Assembly (NCBI RefSeq): GCF_000711695.1
Contig: NW_013546990.1
Span: 62,001-126,000 of the forward strand
Direction: 5' to 3'
Source of the DNA: Tilletiaria anomala UBC 951
Taxonomy: Eukaryota > Basidiomycota > Exobasidiomycetes > Georgefischeriales > Tilletiariaceae
DNA: 64,000 bases
The notes below the pieces were generated by a model. It was not told the origin of the DNA. It saw only the letters and a program-made list of their open reading frames with translations, and made no database searches. This document shows, in pieces, positions 25,001-36,078 of the stretch. Each line of letters opens with the position of its first letter. The first letter of the stretch is position 1. The position numbers and the translations under genes are program-made.

Positions 25001-27830
25001 GTGGAATCCAGTGTGGACGACTGTTGCTTGGCCCTGAAGGCTGATGCATTGGTGGTCGCCGCTGTCTGCGATCCCTGCAGGGGCGTCACGGCAGATGCTC
25101 GCACGTCTGCGGCAGCGGTGCAATGTTCTATAACAGGTGGTTCACGCAAAGCCGCGGGCGTGGAAACAGGCGCTGCTTCCGCTTGCACGACAGACGCGTC
25201 AGGTACGCTCCTAGCGGCAGTTCGCTTCGGCCCCTTGGCACGACCTTTCGTGAGCGAGGCCAGGGGTTCAGCAGCTGGTACAGCAGTCGATGCCGAAGCC
25301 TTCGGCGTGCTCGAGTCGGCAGTATCGTCTGCCTCTGTCGACATAGGCGCATCGATAGGCGCGGCCTCTGTCATGCTTACGCCTTTGGACGAGGAAGTCG
25401 CTCGTGCAGCCGCGAACGGAGACACAGCGCCGCCAAGGCCAGGGAGGCGGACGGGGGGGAGATCAGATCTCTCGTTGGAGACGTCTCCTCGCTTGTCCGG
25501 TGAGCGCGAGCGCCGTTGTTGGAACGGACGAGCCTCTCCACTTGCACCGCCAAGGGGTATACCAGCTAAGGCTGGAAGTGCAGTTGCAATTTTTCCAGGT
25601 GTCCACGCTTTTTTGAGCAGATATTGCTCAGTGGCAGCAGGTGCCGCTTGCGGCAACACTGTGGGTGATGCAAGCGGCATATCCTTCTGAACAGCACCGC
25701 CGCCGCCATGGAACCTAGCAGCTGGCCAGCGGTCTTTCAAGCCAGGTGCGTTGACCGGAAGCGCCGGACTGGGCGCGCCTGATACACTGGCAGTAGAAGA
25801 GGAAGGAGCGGCAGCACCGCCAGAAGCGGACCCACCCTGGCTTTCCCTCGCTTTCGCCTCCCGTAACCGCTGCCCGACCATTTTTTTAGCGCTGAGGCGG
25901 GTCAGACTCGCAGTTGGGGCGCGTTCCACATGGGAAGTCGCAAAAGCAGGAGGGCCATTGGCATTGCTCGAAATGGAAGGCGACGAAGATGGCTTGACAG
26001 AAGTTGTAAAGGCAGCACTAGAGCTGTTGCCTGCTTCGGCGCCGCTGTTGGACCGGTTGGCGAGGAGCGCTGCCTTCCATGCCGGGACATCGGTCGCACC
26101 TCTGGGCGTCGAGTCGACTTCTAGCGACGATAGAGGTGCTGCAGCTGGAGAAGTAGAAGCGCGGACCGGTGAAAAGCTCTTGAGCAGCATGGTCTCGGTG
26201 ACTGGGGACCGATCTGGGGGTACAAGGCAGAAGCTTTCTTTGACAGGCGAGCGAGCGGTCTCGCTCGAGCTCCTTGCGCTTGATTCAAAGTTGCCTGGAG
26301 AAGTGGCAAGTCTGCCAGATGCAGTTACTCCCGATGTCGGGAAAGAATTGCCTTCCTTTGCTGGGCTAGCTGCAGATACAGTAGAAGGAGAAATGACAGA
26401 GTTGCCATGGGCAGGAGACGAGGAAGTACCGTATTTGCCAGGGATGGTCGCAGTGGCAACCGAGAAAGGAAAGTAGCTGCTGTTCTTGCCAGGGCTAGTC
26501 GCAAGCAGTGCCAAGTCAGACTTCCCTGGCGACCTGGCTGCAGCACCCAAGCAGGGAGAAGAACCGCCACCAACAACAGAGGAAGACGGGATGCCGCGCT
26601 CGCTCCAGCTCATGCCCTGCACCTTGGCCGGGCTACTGGAAGGGTATGGGACCGAGCCCGAGCGACTCGGGCTGGTGCCAAGGGCGGGTGCGGCGTGCGA
26701 AGGAGAATTCGAGAAAGAAAGGGAGCCTGAGTTGCGTATGTACGTTGTAGTCGCTGTAGAGGCGAATGTGGGAGAGATGGTGGAGGCGACAGGCGGGACA
26801 GCAGCGCGTGGCTTTTCAGGACTCCTGCTCCTCGTCCTGATGCTGGACACGCCAGCACTTGAAGATGTGCCGATTCCACGCGAGCCAAAAGCGGCGCTGC
26901 TGTTTGCGACTGTGGTCCAGGGTGAAGCAGTGCCGGGCGGGAGGTGGTCCTTCATGAAGCTGGCGAGCCCAGCACCGGCGGCTTGTCCTGCCATACCCGG
27001 CAACGCAATCGGTTTGCCTCGTGAATCCCTCTCACCAGCTCCCACGGCGAGCGCAGCTTCCGGCGGTTGGTTGCAGCCGTCACCGACAAGCTTACCCAGA
27101 CGAGGGCCAGAGGCTTTGCCGCCGATGAAATTGGCAAGCGACACGGGCCCGGCGCTGGCACATGTTGGGGATGGCGAGACGCCAGCATGTCCCTTGAGCC
27201 CGCCTGCGGTCGCTGCAGTGGGGGAGGTGAGTACTGGCGCGGTAACCGAGGAGGAAGAGCGGGGACGGACGTTCGAGCGGTAGGAGAGCGTGCGAGTCAT
27301 GTTGGGTGACTTGGGTATTGAGTGGGACGGGAAAGCCGGAGGTTCAGAAGCAATGAGTTCGTGTGATGCTACAAGCGAGTCGATGAGGGGAATATCAGCA
27401 TCTAGATATTTAGTCACTGGTAGCTTGCAAGCAAGAGGTCAAGAGATGCAGTCTACTCACGCGAAAAGGGCCGATTGTCGTATGCCCCTCCTGTCAGCGT
27501 GGGACTTAGGATCCCGCTTGCTCGAAAACTTCCGCCGGTCGTGTGCTCTGTAATCCCGGCATTTGGGCTTGGCAAAGGACCTGTGCCGCTGCTGATGCTG
27601 TCCCCTCGCGTGAGCGACCTGACCCCGTTGGCGCTGAGTCTGTTCCTCCTGTTCTGCCTCTCTTCACGCGCCCGGCGAACTTCATCCTGGAGCGCGCTAG
27701 CCGACTGCGTGCTGTAGCCCGCGGCTGCGGTAGCACGAGCGGCAATCGTGTTGACCCAGTCTGTAAGCTCTGACGGGTCCTGGTCTGGGTCTTGCTGGGA
27801 GAGCGGGCGCGGTGATGTTGATGCTGCCAT
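22055..27830 (-). CDS. ADE8: GAR transformylase embedded in a DUF4045/gelsolin-like protein (fusion)
   Basis: Exons 27830-27461, 27416-24519, 24451-22845 and 22774-22055 give 1864 residues. Residues 1-1075 are disordered with many SPxK-type sites; the start resembles fungal DUF4045 proteins (EVRRAREERQNRRNRL). Residues 1079-1305 are phosphoribosylglycinamide formyltransferase, purine step 3: VVVLVSGSG-SNLQALID, the catalytic Asn and His in INLHPA, and the Asp in EVDRGKPV. After a linker come gelsolin-type repeats (SILYDSEVHCIIHRFK, LSTLLGGHLITRQGPRQRF, VCVWHGKGSLEVERI, VYVIELPLEIFVLVG). GAR transformylase and gelsolin lie in one uninterrupted exon; the splice before SNLQ falls within the enzyme. 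Stand-alone fungal ADE8 is about 200 residues. Intron 1 is only 44 nt. A shorter transcript starting near the enzyme is possible. Confidence 0.85.
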
Positions 27831-28289
27831 CCTTGCTTGTTTGTGACGCCCTGGCTGAAGCGGCTCTCGTCTTCCTTTCTTCCGTTGCTTGTGCACTTTG
27901 AACGGGGGCACGATTAGCACATTGTCTTTCAGCTCGCCGCAAGGCCAAAGCTTGCCTGGTCCAGCTTTCTTCACCCTCCTCTTAGGTGTTGCAGGCAGAA
28001 AGAGCGAGTCGAGCTGCTATGTCAAAGCGGAGTTGGGGTGTAGGCAGAGAGAATCTCCCCTTTTTGCCGCAGCGGAGAGAAGAGCGTTGTGTTTTTGATT
28101 CCTCTCCGCCAAAACTGAGACCTGGAATAGCCACGGTATCTAGCCTACTGCACACGGATTGTGACCATCCTTCACGTCGATGCATGAATTGATATCCAAT
28201 GATCCATCGTATCGCTCACGCTTCCAACCGCACACGGCGACAGTACCCTGCATCCTAGATCGCGATCAGACTGCGAGGATATTCGCAAG
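27831..28289. promoter_or_regulatory. Divergent promoter region fusion gene / EAF6
   Basis: This 459-bp gap between opposing ATGs probably holds both promoters. The - strand frame stays open upstream to 27974 with another ATG, so the fusion protein could begin 48 codons earlier; the ATG at 27830 has the better context (A at -3, G at +4). No other gene is seen. Confidence 0.4.
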
Positions 28290-28904
28290 ATGAGCAACGC
28301 AGAGGGAGGTGCAAGCGCCAGCGCCAGCGGCAGTGCAAGCGGCGCGTCCCAGCAGCAGCAGCCGCAGCCTTCACAGCCTCCGCCACAGTCTCTTGAGGAG
28401 GCAAATCAGCGCTATGGCTCCATAAAGGCGCAGCTCAAGACCAGTTTGGCACGCAAGCGGCAGATGGACAAGGCTTTGATTGACTTGGAGACGCAGATCT
28501 ATGTATTCGAAGGCTCATATCTCTCCAGCACTGCCGCATCGGGCGGCAACATCGTCAAAGGCTTCGACTCGTACCTCAAGACGACCAACCCAAACTCTGC
28601 AAGCATGGCCGCTATTGCAGGCGGAAAAGAGGTGCTGCCCGAAGACAGGATGTTTAGTGCAAGCAGCGCGACGTACGAGCGTAGCTTGGAGCTCAGCATC
28701 GGCGCCGGCAGTGGCGGAACTCGCATCGACACCGCAACGCCTCCGCCTCCCGAGTCAGGCAGCAAGGTTGCCGAGGCTCGGGCATCGCCAGCAGGAGAAA
28801 AGCCCCACAAGTCGGGTGCGTCAGGCAGCTCTGGAAAACTCAAGCGAAAGCACGATGAAGCTCCCTCGGGCAAGAACCACAAGAAGAAAAAGGCCGAAGA
28901 CTAA
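28290..28904 (+). CDS. EAF6: Chromatin modification-related protein EAF6 (NuA4 subunit)
   Basis: This intronless gene of 204 residues encodes a small subunit of the NuA4 histone acetyltransferase, acting in the nucleus on H4/H2A acetylation. After a Ser/Ala/Gln-rich N-terminus, residues 34-100 carry the family core: a coiled coil (SIKAQLKTSLARKRQMDKAL), then LETQIYVFEGSYL and GNIVKGFDSYLK. The remaining 100 residues are a family-atypical tail ending in a Lys-rich stretch (KLKRKH, KNHKKKKAED) that could serve as a nuclear localisation signal. It converges on the SARAF-like gene with 197 bp between stops. The core motifs make the identity firm. Confidence 0.92.
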   Translation: MSNAEGGASASASGSASGASQQQQPQPSQPPPQSLEEANQRYGSIKAQLKTSLARKRQMDKALIDLETQIYVFEGSYLSSTAASGGNIVKGFDSYLKTTNPNSASMAAIAGGKEVLPEDRMFSASSATYERSLELSIGAGSGGTRIDTATPPPPESGSKVAEARASPAGEKPHKSGASGSSGKLKRKHDEAPSGKNHKKKKAED

Positions 28905-29101
28905 ACCCGCTCTCCCTAGGCGCCTGGGTTGTGGCCGCGACGGGCTGCTTGAGGAACTTCGCATGTGGGTATGCTGGTGGTGTTGGCCGTCAGAGCTTGC
29001 GTGAGCGCACTCTGCGGTTGCGGAAGAAGACTGATGCGCAGCTGTCTGCCTTGGCGTGCTAAATATGCTAGAAATACAGTGTATACATTCGGACGCTCGA
29101 T

Positions 29102-30553
29102 CTACCTGAAGCTCGTGCCGCCAAAGCCAGTGCTAGTCCTCATATCCTCTCTGGACGAGCTACGTCTACTTGGTCCAGGCTCATCTCCCCCTCCCGTGAA
29201 TCTACCAGGACCGCGCCCAAAGCCGTCTGTATCGAATATTCCCGCGCCTCGATTAGAGCCTGGCCAATAGCTGTCCCCTCCGCCGAAACCCGTCGCGGCT
29301 CCCCAGCCTGGACCACCATACGACCTTCCGCCGCGATCCCAATCCCAGCTCGCCTGCCGCCTGCGCTCCCTTTCCCGCGCGGCGGACGCATACAGACTCG
29401 CACCAATCCCGCCGAGACCAAGACCAGTCAAGAAGCCGGGGCGCCACCAGCCACCCTCGGCCCCAGGCCCTGTGCCTTCTTGCCCCGGATGGCTTGGTGG
29501 ATTGTTCTGCTGCTCGTATTTGGTGTAAGGAGGTGGCGGATTCGAGGAATGATGTGACGGTCCGCCGCTACCTCCGCCTCCAGGGAACCATCCTCCACTT
29601 CCTCTGCCACCACCGTTGCCCCCAGGTCTTCCACCCCCACTGGCGGCGGATGGACTGAGGAGCCCAGCAGTTGTGAGGAACGAGCGAATGATCATGAAGA
29701 GCGCGCCGATGAAGGCGAGCCAAAAGAGCATGGTGACCAATGTATCGAGGCGAGCTACCAACATAACAACCCACGGAGAGGGAGACGACGGGACGTCAGA
29801 ACATTGTTGCTGAACATGCAGCCTGCCTCGCAAAGGCAGTGGGGAGAATAGGGGTACGCCAGAACCGAACTTGAAAGACGTGACTCACATCGCTCATAGT
29901 GCCGACGATTGCCGTCCATGTCTGCGTCCCATGCGGGTAGTAGCGTGTACTCCAGCCCGCAGCTCCCTGTTGTAGCAAAGACATGATCAGGCTTAGCGTA
30001 ACGGATCTTTCATGTAAGAAGCGTACACACAAAACACGAGCCACTTACCCTTAAGGATGTACGCATCCTGCGGGTTATCCCAGCCCTCGCAGCTGACTTG
30101 CACGCGTCCAAGGCGAATTGACGAAGGCATGTCTGCTTGGCATGTCCATTCGGGCCCAACGCCACCACTGCTGCCAATTGCCTGACAAGAGATAACGTCC
30201 GGCTGATAGCTGCCGCAGGGTTTGCCACGGCATTTCATCTGCTGAATGGGCCGTGTACGCCGCGAGGTCGTCACCGCGTTGCTGTAGAACGTCAACGCTC
30301 TCAAGTTGGATATGTGCATTCTTTCTTGGCTTTTGCTGCTCGTCCCACCGGATGTTCGCCCAGCGACTACGAGGGCAGGTGCAACCCCCAAGAAGAGCGT
30401 AAAGAGCATAACTATCGCTAGGATGACCGAAGGACGTTTGAGTCTTGGCTTGAGACCAGTTCCTTGCTGCGCAGGTGCGGCAGATGGAGAAGACGGCCGA
30501 AACAATGTTCCTCGGGCGGCTTTCCTGCTTCTTGACCTTTTTGAGATGATCAT
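29102..30553 (-). CDS. SARAF/TMEM66-like ER membrane protein
   Basis: In animals SARAF is an ER membrane protein that damps store-operated calcium entry. Exons 30553-30049, 29966-29889 and 29754-29102 give 411 residues. An internal hydrophobic signal (VILAIVMLFTLFLGVAPALV, about 42-61) precedes the luminal family domain: LRALTFYSNAVTTSRR, QMKCRGKPC, WTCQADMPSSIRLGRVQVSCEGWDN and KG-SCGLEYTLLPAWD across the first splice. One transmembrane segment follows (LVTMLFWLAFIGALFMII), then a Gly/Pro/Arg-rich cytosolic tail with NPPPPYTKY (the animal family has a PPPYSEY) and RPGFLTGLGLGGIGA. The last acceptor was chosen for its CTGAC branch and pyrimidine tract; an alternative at about 29833 would add about 24 residues. 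The role in a fungus is not established here. Confidence 0.86.
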
Positions 30554-31298
30554 CTTGCGTGAGCAACTTGACGCCTATAAATTTACGCCTGCAACACGCG
30601 TCTAAGGTGACACGGTGACAGCTCGATGAATGTGTCCAGACTCCAGAGGTTGAAGTTCAGCGGAGCAGCTGTGTACCAAACGAAAGCCTTGCACCGCGCG
30701 CGTATTAATGCGAAAGTGCTACGGCCGCAGGCAGAGGCTCCCCTTCCCGTCCACAGATGTCCTAGATAGTGTCCAGACAAGGTGTGGTGTATGTCTTTGC
30801 ATATCTTTCACACATTCCATGTGGCAGGCTGCTACAGATCACCTCCACGGTGTAAAGGCTTTCAAGGTGGACTGATTTGCGGTGCTGTGATGTAATGATT
30901 CAGCGGGTATCTCTCGCAACGCCGTGCCAAACGCGCCAAAGAGATACCAGAATCTAGATCCCGACAGGCGGTAACCACGGTAAATAAATCCAATATCCCC
31001 TGGGATGTTGGACCTTTCCCCCGGATCTTCCGGGAGAACGCATATATTCGTGTGGCTCGACCTCAGATGAGCTGCACCAAGGTATCAAGTACCATCGAAA
31101 CGCTCCTAGTTCTCTACGTCCACTGAGCTGCGAGCTCCTCACTGCGTCACGGATATGGAAAATGTTGAATGTAAAAAAGTCGAGTTGCATAACGATGAGA
31201 GACTTTGGGCCAGGCAGAGCTGCAGGACATCAAGCGCACGACTGAGAGTAGTTGATCCATTCCACGGCTTCGTCCCGATCCAAGCCGAATCCGATGCT
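30554..31298. other. Intergenic, no gene seen
   Basis: About 745 bp lie between two tandem - strand genes: the SARAF-like promoter side and the HNT1 3' side. Only short frames without family motifs occur. Confidence 0.45.
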
Positions 31299-31871
31299 TT
31301 ACATCTTGCCCTTCATCTCCTCGAAGACCTTCGGAGACACAATCCAAGCCGAGCATCACTTTGAGGACACCGAAAATATTTTGCAAGACAAAAACCTCTG
31401 CACTCACCTTCTGCAGCTCCTCCTTCTCAGGCGTCATGGCCGGCCATCCAACGCCAAGCCCCTGCTCCTGGTTCGGCTTGGGGATCATGTGCACGTGAAC
31501 GTGGTCGACGAGCTGGTGCGCTCCACGCCCATTGTTCTGCAGAATGTTGTATTCGGTCGCGCCCGAGGCGATTGCGAGCTTCTTGGCGATCGGAAGAAGC
31601 TCATGCAGGTACTCATCCGGCAGCTCATGCAGTTTGGCTGCATGGTACTTTGGGATCACCAAGGCGTGGCCTTTGGAGAGCGGGCCGATGCTATACATGG
31701 CACGTCAGAGGCATTCGGGATTATCAGCATACTTGCAGACGTATACTTTTAAAGGCAAGAAACGACGCACTCGAGGAATGCATAGCTCTTGTCAGTTTCA
31801 GAAAGCTTCATCGAAGGGATTTTTCCCGCAATGATCTTGCAGAACAGGCAGTTTTCGTCCGTGTGAGACAT
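31299..31871 (-). CDS. HNT1: HIT-family nucleotide hydrolase (HINT1/Hnt1)
   Basis: Exons 31871-31771, 31690-31408 and 31328-31299 give 137 residues, the usual length of the branch. HINT proteins hydrolyse adenosine 5'-phosphoramidates. The start MSHTDENCLFCKIIAGKIPS is typical, as are KLSETDKSYAFLD-IGPLSKGHALVIPK, NILQNNGRGAHQ and the catalytic histidine triad in HVHVHMIPKP. The last exon is only 30 nt and encodes VFEEMKGKM, a classical C-terminus, which confirms the splice. The first intron (80 nt) joins at FLD/IGPL. It is transcribed divergently from UBC1. Confidence 0.94.
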
Positions 31872-32978
31872 CTGCCACGGAGCGAAGCCAAAAAAGGTCG
31901 TCAGAGCAGAATTGAAGCCACTGCATCAAAACTAGGTCCAGCCGTGAGCTCACAGTGACAGATGAGACGGAGAAAGGCTGACGCGAGGTGCGAGTGACGG
32001 GCAGTGGCGAAGCGGTTCTCTGAAGACTGGCACGAACGAATGCTCCGCTTCTTGGTGCTGATAGCAGCGAAGCGCGCGAGCAAGATCGAAGGGCAGTGTT
32101 GAGCTCCAGCTTGAGAAGCGTACTTGGGGGTGAGGTGAATCTCTATACCGCGATGTCGGACGACACCAACTTGGCGCTGAGTGCGAATGCAGACCAAAGA
32201 CCGAGGGTACCTGTGAACTTTCTGTCGATACGTCGATGCGGCCGTCAAAGGGATGATATCCAGTTGGGCAACTACTGTATCCAAGGTGTCCACAGAAGTG
32301 TAAACAACTTTTGGACCGTCATCAAAGTTGGAGTCGTAGTTGAAGTCCGGGCTCCAGCACGAGGATTGCAAAGGATTTCACAGGTGGCTCGGGGCCACCG
32401 CTGGGCGGGCGCTGTGGAGTCTTTTTCGAGTCTCAGTGACGATCAGGTGCCCAAGGACGGTCTAAGCGTAATCAGAACTGGGGGGAATCCGGGGCTTTTG
32501 CTGCTCCACTGCGTGGGCTTTTGGTAAGTTTCACATGGTGCAGTCTTTTCGGCCGAGGGTTCCGAGTTCCTCATCAGGTAAGAGAATGACTGTGCGAGAA
32601 GGTTCCGCAACTGAGAACTCGCTGTGAATAGATCGCAATTCGTGTATGTACCATGTAAGAGAGCTGTACACATGCGCGCTCCTGCGTATGGGTCTAGGTC
32701 TAGGTCTGGTCTCCAATTGTCATCTCCAGGGATACGAACAACGAGGCGTAACCCAAGAAACGGCGAGAGTCGAAACAATATTGTCCTTGGTGCTCCAAAT
32801 AGCCATCATTCAGGCTTACCAGCTGTGACCACGAAATCAGTGTGCGCCGGGGATCGAGCAAGGCAATCAATCTGTTCTAATTTGATCACATCAAAGTCAC
32901 GCACGCCAAGATCACTCGAAAGGGTCGGATCAAGAAGCTAGCTCACAAGGGTCGACTTCGAACGCATCTCTGACCAAC
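31872..32978. promoter_or_regulatory. Divergent intergenic region HNT1 / UBC1
   Basis: About 1.1 kb without a recognisable gene. The longer frames (for example + strand 32096-32527) start nowhere sensible and match no family. It presumably contains both promoters. Confidence 0.45.
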
Positions 32979-34086
<1,108 letters not shown>

Positions 34087-34563
34087 GAGGGTTGATCTGC
34101 ATACATCACGATTCCCACATCCCCATGCAACCCGCATCGTTTTTCGTACTCTATCATATACACGCAAGCCTCCGCAAGCAAGCAATTGCATGCATTCACG
34201 CACGGTACCCCATTCGCTAACTAGAACTAGCAGACGCGTCGCTTACGCTTTGATTTCGACACGGCAGCGGTGGAGCTTTGGAACACTCTGACGCTGAGCC
34301 TGAGTCTATATACCAGCACGCCCAGGATTCGTGGTCGGGCTTTGGCAATCTGGACCTCAGCATGTCCCTCCCCTTGGCACATGATAACGTTCATCGCGGA
34401 TTCTTGCGACTTGGTTAAATAACTCTTATTTAGTACTTATGACCCGCAGCTTTGATTTTCTGATCCTCCCTTGATAGTAATGGGGTTTTATTTATTTATT
34501 ATTTTGCGAAATGTTCTAAATCACTTTTATTCATTGTTTATTAGGCACTGAGCCTGGTCTGTT

Positions 34564-34587
34564 AGGATAGGATAGGATAGGATAGGG
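34564..34587 (+). repeat. AGGAT pentanucleotide microsatellite
   Basis: Four perfect AGGAT units are followed by AGGG. This is a simple repeat with no evident function. Confidence 0.75.
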
Positions 34588-34693
34588 TGGATGCGAGAGA
34601 TACGGCTGTGAGTGCAAATGTGACCGCAAGCCGGGGTGAGCGGGAAGAGAGGGATGTGAAGATTTTGTTGATTATTTTGACAATGTTAGACTT

Positions 34694-34744
34694 GAAGATG
34701 GTCTACACCCGCTGGGGTTGAATGTAATCGTGAAGACCATCTTC
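34694..34744. repeat. 11-bp perfect inverted repeat with 29-nt loop
   Basis: GAAGATGGTCT at 34694-34704 is matched by AGACCATCTTC at 34734-34744. It could form a stem in RNA or bind a dimeric protein. It lies 600 bp downstream of UBC1, with no gene next to it. Confidence 0.6.
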
Positions 34745-35033
34745 CGGCTTGAGTCCTGGTTGCAAAGGCCTTGAGGTCAGGTCCAGCGTTGCGAGATACC
34801 GTGCACATTATAATCAAGCATACCGGTCAAGGATACTTTTGCAACGAGCTAAGCACTTGATAACTTAAATGCCATGTTGCACGGCATAAAGCCTCAAATA
34901 GGACAACCGCTCCGGCCGGGTCGTAAGGTTACAGACCGCCGTGGCTTGCACCTAGGCCGCTGCGCTGAGTTGGTAGCATGGCTGACGGTAAGGCGCAAGC
35001 ACATCACAGACGTAAATCCCCATGACACATAAT

Positions 35034-35068
35034 GCGTAACGCGTAACGCGTGACGCGTGAAGCGTCAG
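35034..35068 (+). promoter_or_regulatory. Five-unit GCGTRAC heptamer repeat with three ACGCGT (MCB-like) boxes
   Basis: Units read GCGTAAC, GCGTAAC, GCGTGAC, GCGTGAA and GCGTCAG. Overlapping units create ACGCGT at 35039, 35046 and 35053, spaced exactly 7 bp. ACGCGT is the known site of the fungal MBF (Mbp1/Swi6) G1/S regulator. The block lies about 800 bp upstream of the HMG-like gene; regulation of that gene is inference. Confidence 0.5.
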
Positions 35069-35865
35069 TGATCCTTGATCGCGTGATCCTCGATGCATCG
35101 TTGCTGGTGCCATGGCGAAATTACATTGGTACGGTGGTCATCTGCTGAGTGTTCACGCGTTCAAGCTTATATATGCACCAACGACGCGAGTAAGTCGCAC
35201 TGCCCAAGTATGCCAGGACCTGTATAATCTGTATCCGTATGTACAATAAAGTACAACTTGGGCATCACAGCCTCACAAGTCAGGGCGTGTTGCACTTATC
35301 CCGCAGTCTCTGGTTCGAGCGCCTGGACTGATTGTATGTATAAGCAACTCTGGATCAATGGGAGATCTCATATCGTGAGAGAAGCGTAGTGCCATGGGTG
35401 CGATAGTGCATGAAAAGAGAGGCACGCGCGTAGAATATCGATTGAACCTTCATAGGACCTGCCTCATTGTGATGTTGTATCATTGCTGATAGTATCGCAT
35501 TGTTTGAGACCACATCAAGGCTATGAAGAGGAAGACAGGTATCATTCATTGCGGGGGCGACTGCTGATCCACCAATGGTCCGCGCGGCGGTCCTCCTCAT
35601 TCCCTTTAATTGTCTCTTGTAGGACTATAGGACTATAGATCAGTATCGAATACATGTTTCTAAAGAGAGAGAGAGATAGTACCGCAAGGTCAGTATCAAA
35701 TATAGAACGAGAGCGGGTGCTCAGTACTATACTTAAGAGCCATCCATAGGGTACATGCCCTCCCCTACTATCCTTTTCCCTCTTTACATCCCCCATCCAT
35801 CATCCTCGCCTTCACCCAAACCGTACCTACCAAACAAAACTAACTCGTTCAAACACTCCATCACC

Positions 35866-36078
35866 ATGCCGCCCAAGAAGACTGCAGCAGATGCCAAGAA
35901 AAAGGGCAGCGCCAGCGCCAGCAGCACGGGCAAGAAACAGAGCGCGTACAACAAGTACATGAAGGACGCCCTCGCCGATATCAAGAAGAAGAACCCCCAA
36001 TTGGACCACAAGGAGGCGTTCAAGGAAGCCGCCAAACAGTGGAAGCACCACCCTTCGAACCCCAAGAGGCAAGCCTAA
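35866..36078 (+). CDS. Small HMG/YABBY-like nuclear protein
   Basis: This is a 70-residue intronless protein. A Lys/Ala/Ser-rich N-terminus (MPPKKTAADAKKKGSA) is followed by SAYNKYMKDALADIKKKNP, LDHKEAFKEAAKQWKHHP and NPKRQA, the pattern of small fungal HMG-box-like or YABBY-like proteins. The basic tail and HMG-like fold suggest DNA or chromatin binding (inference). The ATG at 35866 sits in a classic context (TCACCATGCCG); an in-frame ATG at 35755 would add 37 residues that look like leader. MCB-like boxes occur upstream and directly downstream. Confidence 0.82.
   Translation: MPPKKTAADAKKKGSASASSTGKKQSAYNKYMKDALADIKKKNPQLDHKEAFKEAAKQWKHHPSNPKRQA

Larger units (their letters stand above)
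34087..35865. other. Gene-poor AT-richer spacer with several simple repeats
   Basis: About 1.8 kb between UBC1 and the HMG-like gene, visibly richer in A/T than the neighbouring genes. It holds an AGGAT pentamer run (34564-34587), an 11-bp inverted repeat (34694-34744) and a five-unit heptamer repeat with ACGCGT boxes (35034-35068). No protein family or tRNA is visible; a GGTTCGAGCGC string at 35312-35322 resembles a tRNA B box but has no matching stems. Confidence 0.5.

Noticed and set aside
24716-25690. 324-codon + strand frame opposite the fusion gene, with similar ones at 25751-26476 and 26486-27283
   Set aside because: They mirror the low-complexity disordered exon on the - strand, show no family pattern and have no splice logic linking them.
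32096-32527. 143-codon + strand frame between HNT1 and UBC1
   Set aside because: It has no domain, no conserved motif and no plausible splice partners; it is treated as promoter sequence.
35312-35322. GGTTCGAGCGC resembling a tRNA B box
   Set aside because: No A box at a suitable distance and no acceptor or anticodon stem could be paired.
35755-35865. N-terminal 37-codon extension of the HMG-like protein
   Set aside because: The extension is Pro/Ser-rich leader-like sequence and the downstream ATG has a far better context and matches family starts.
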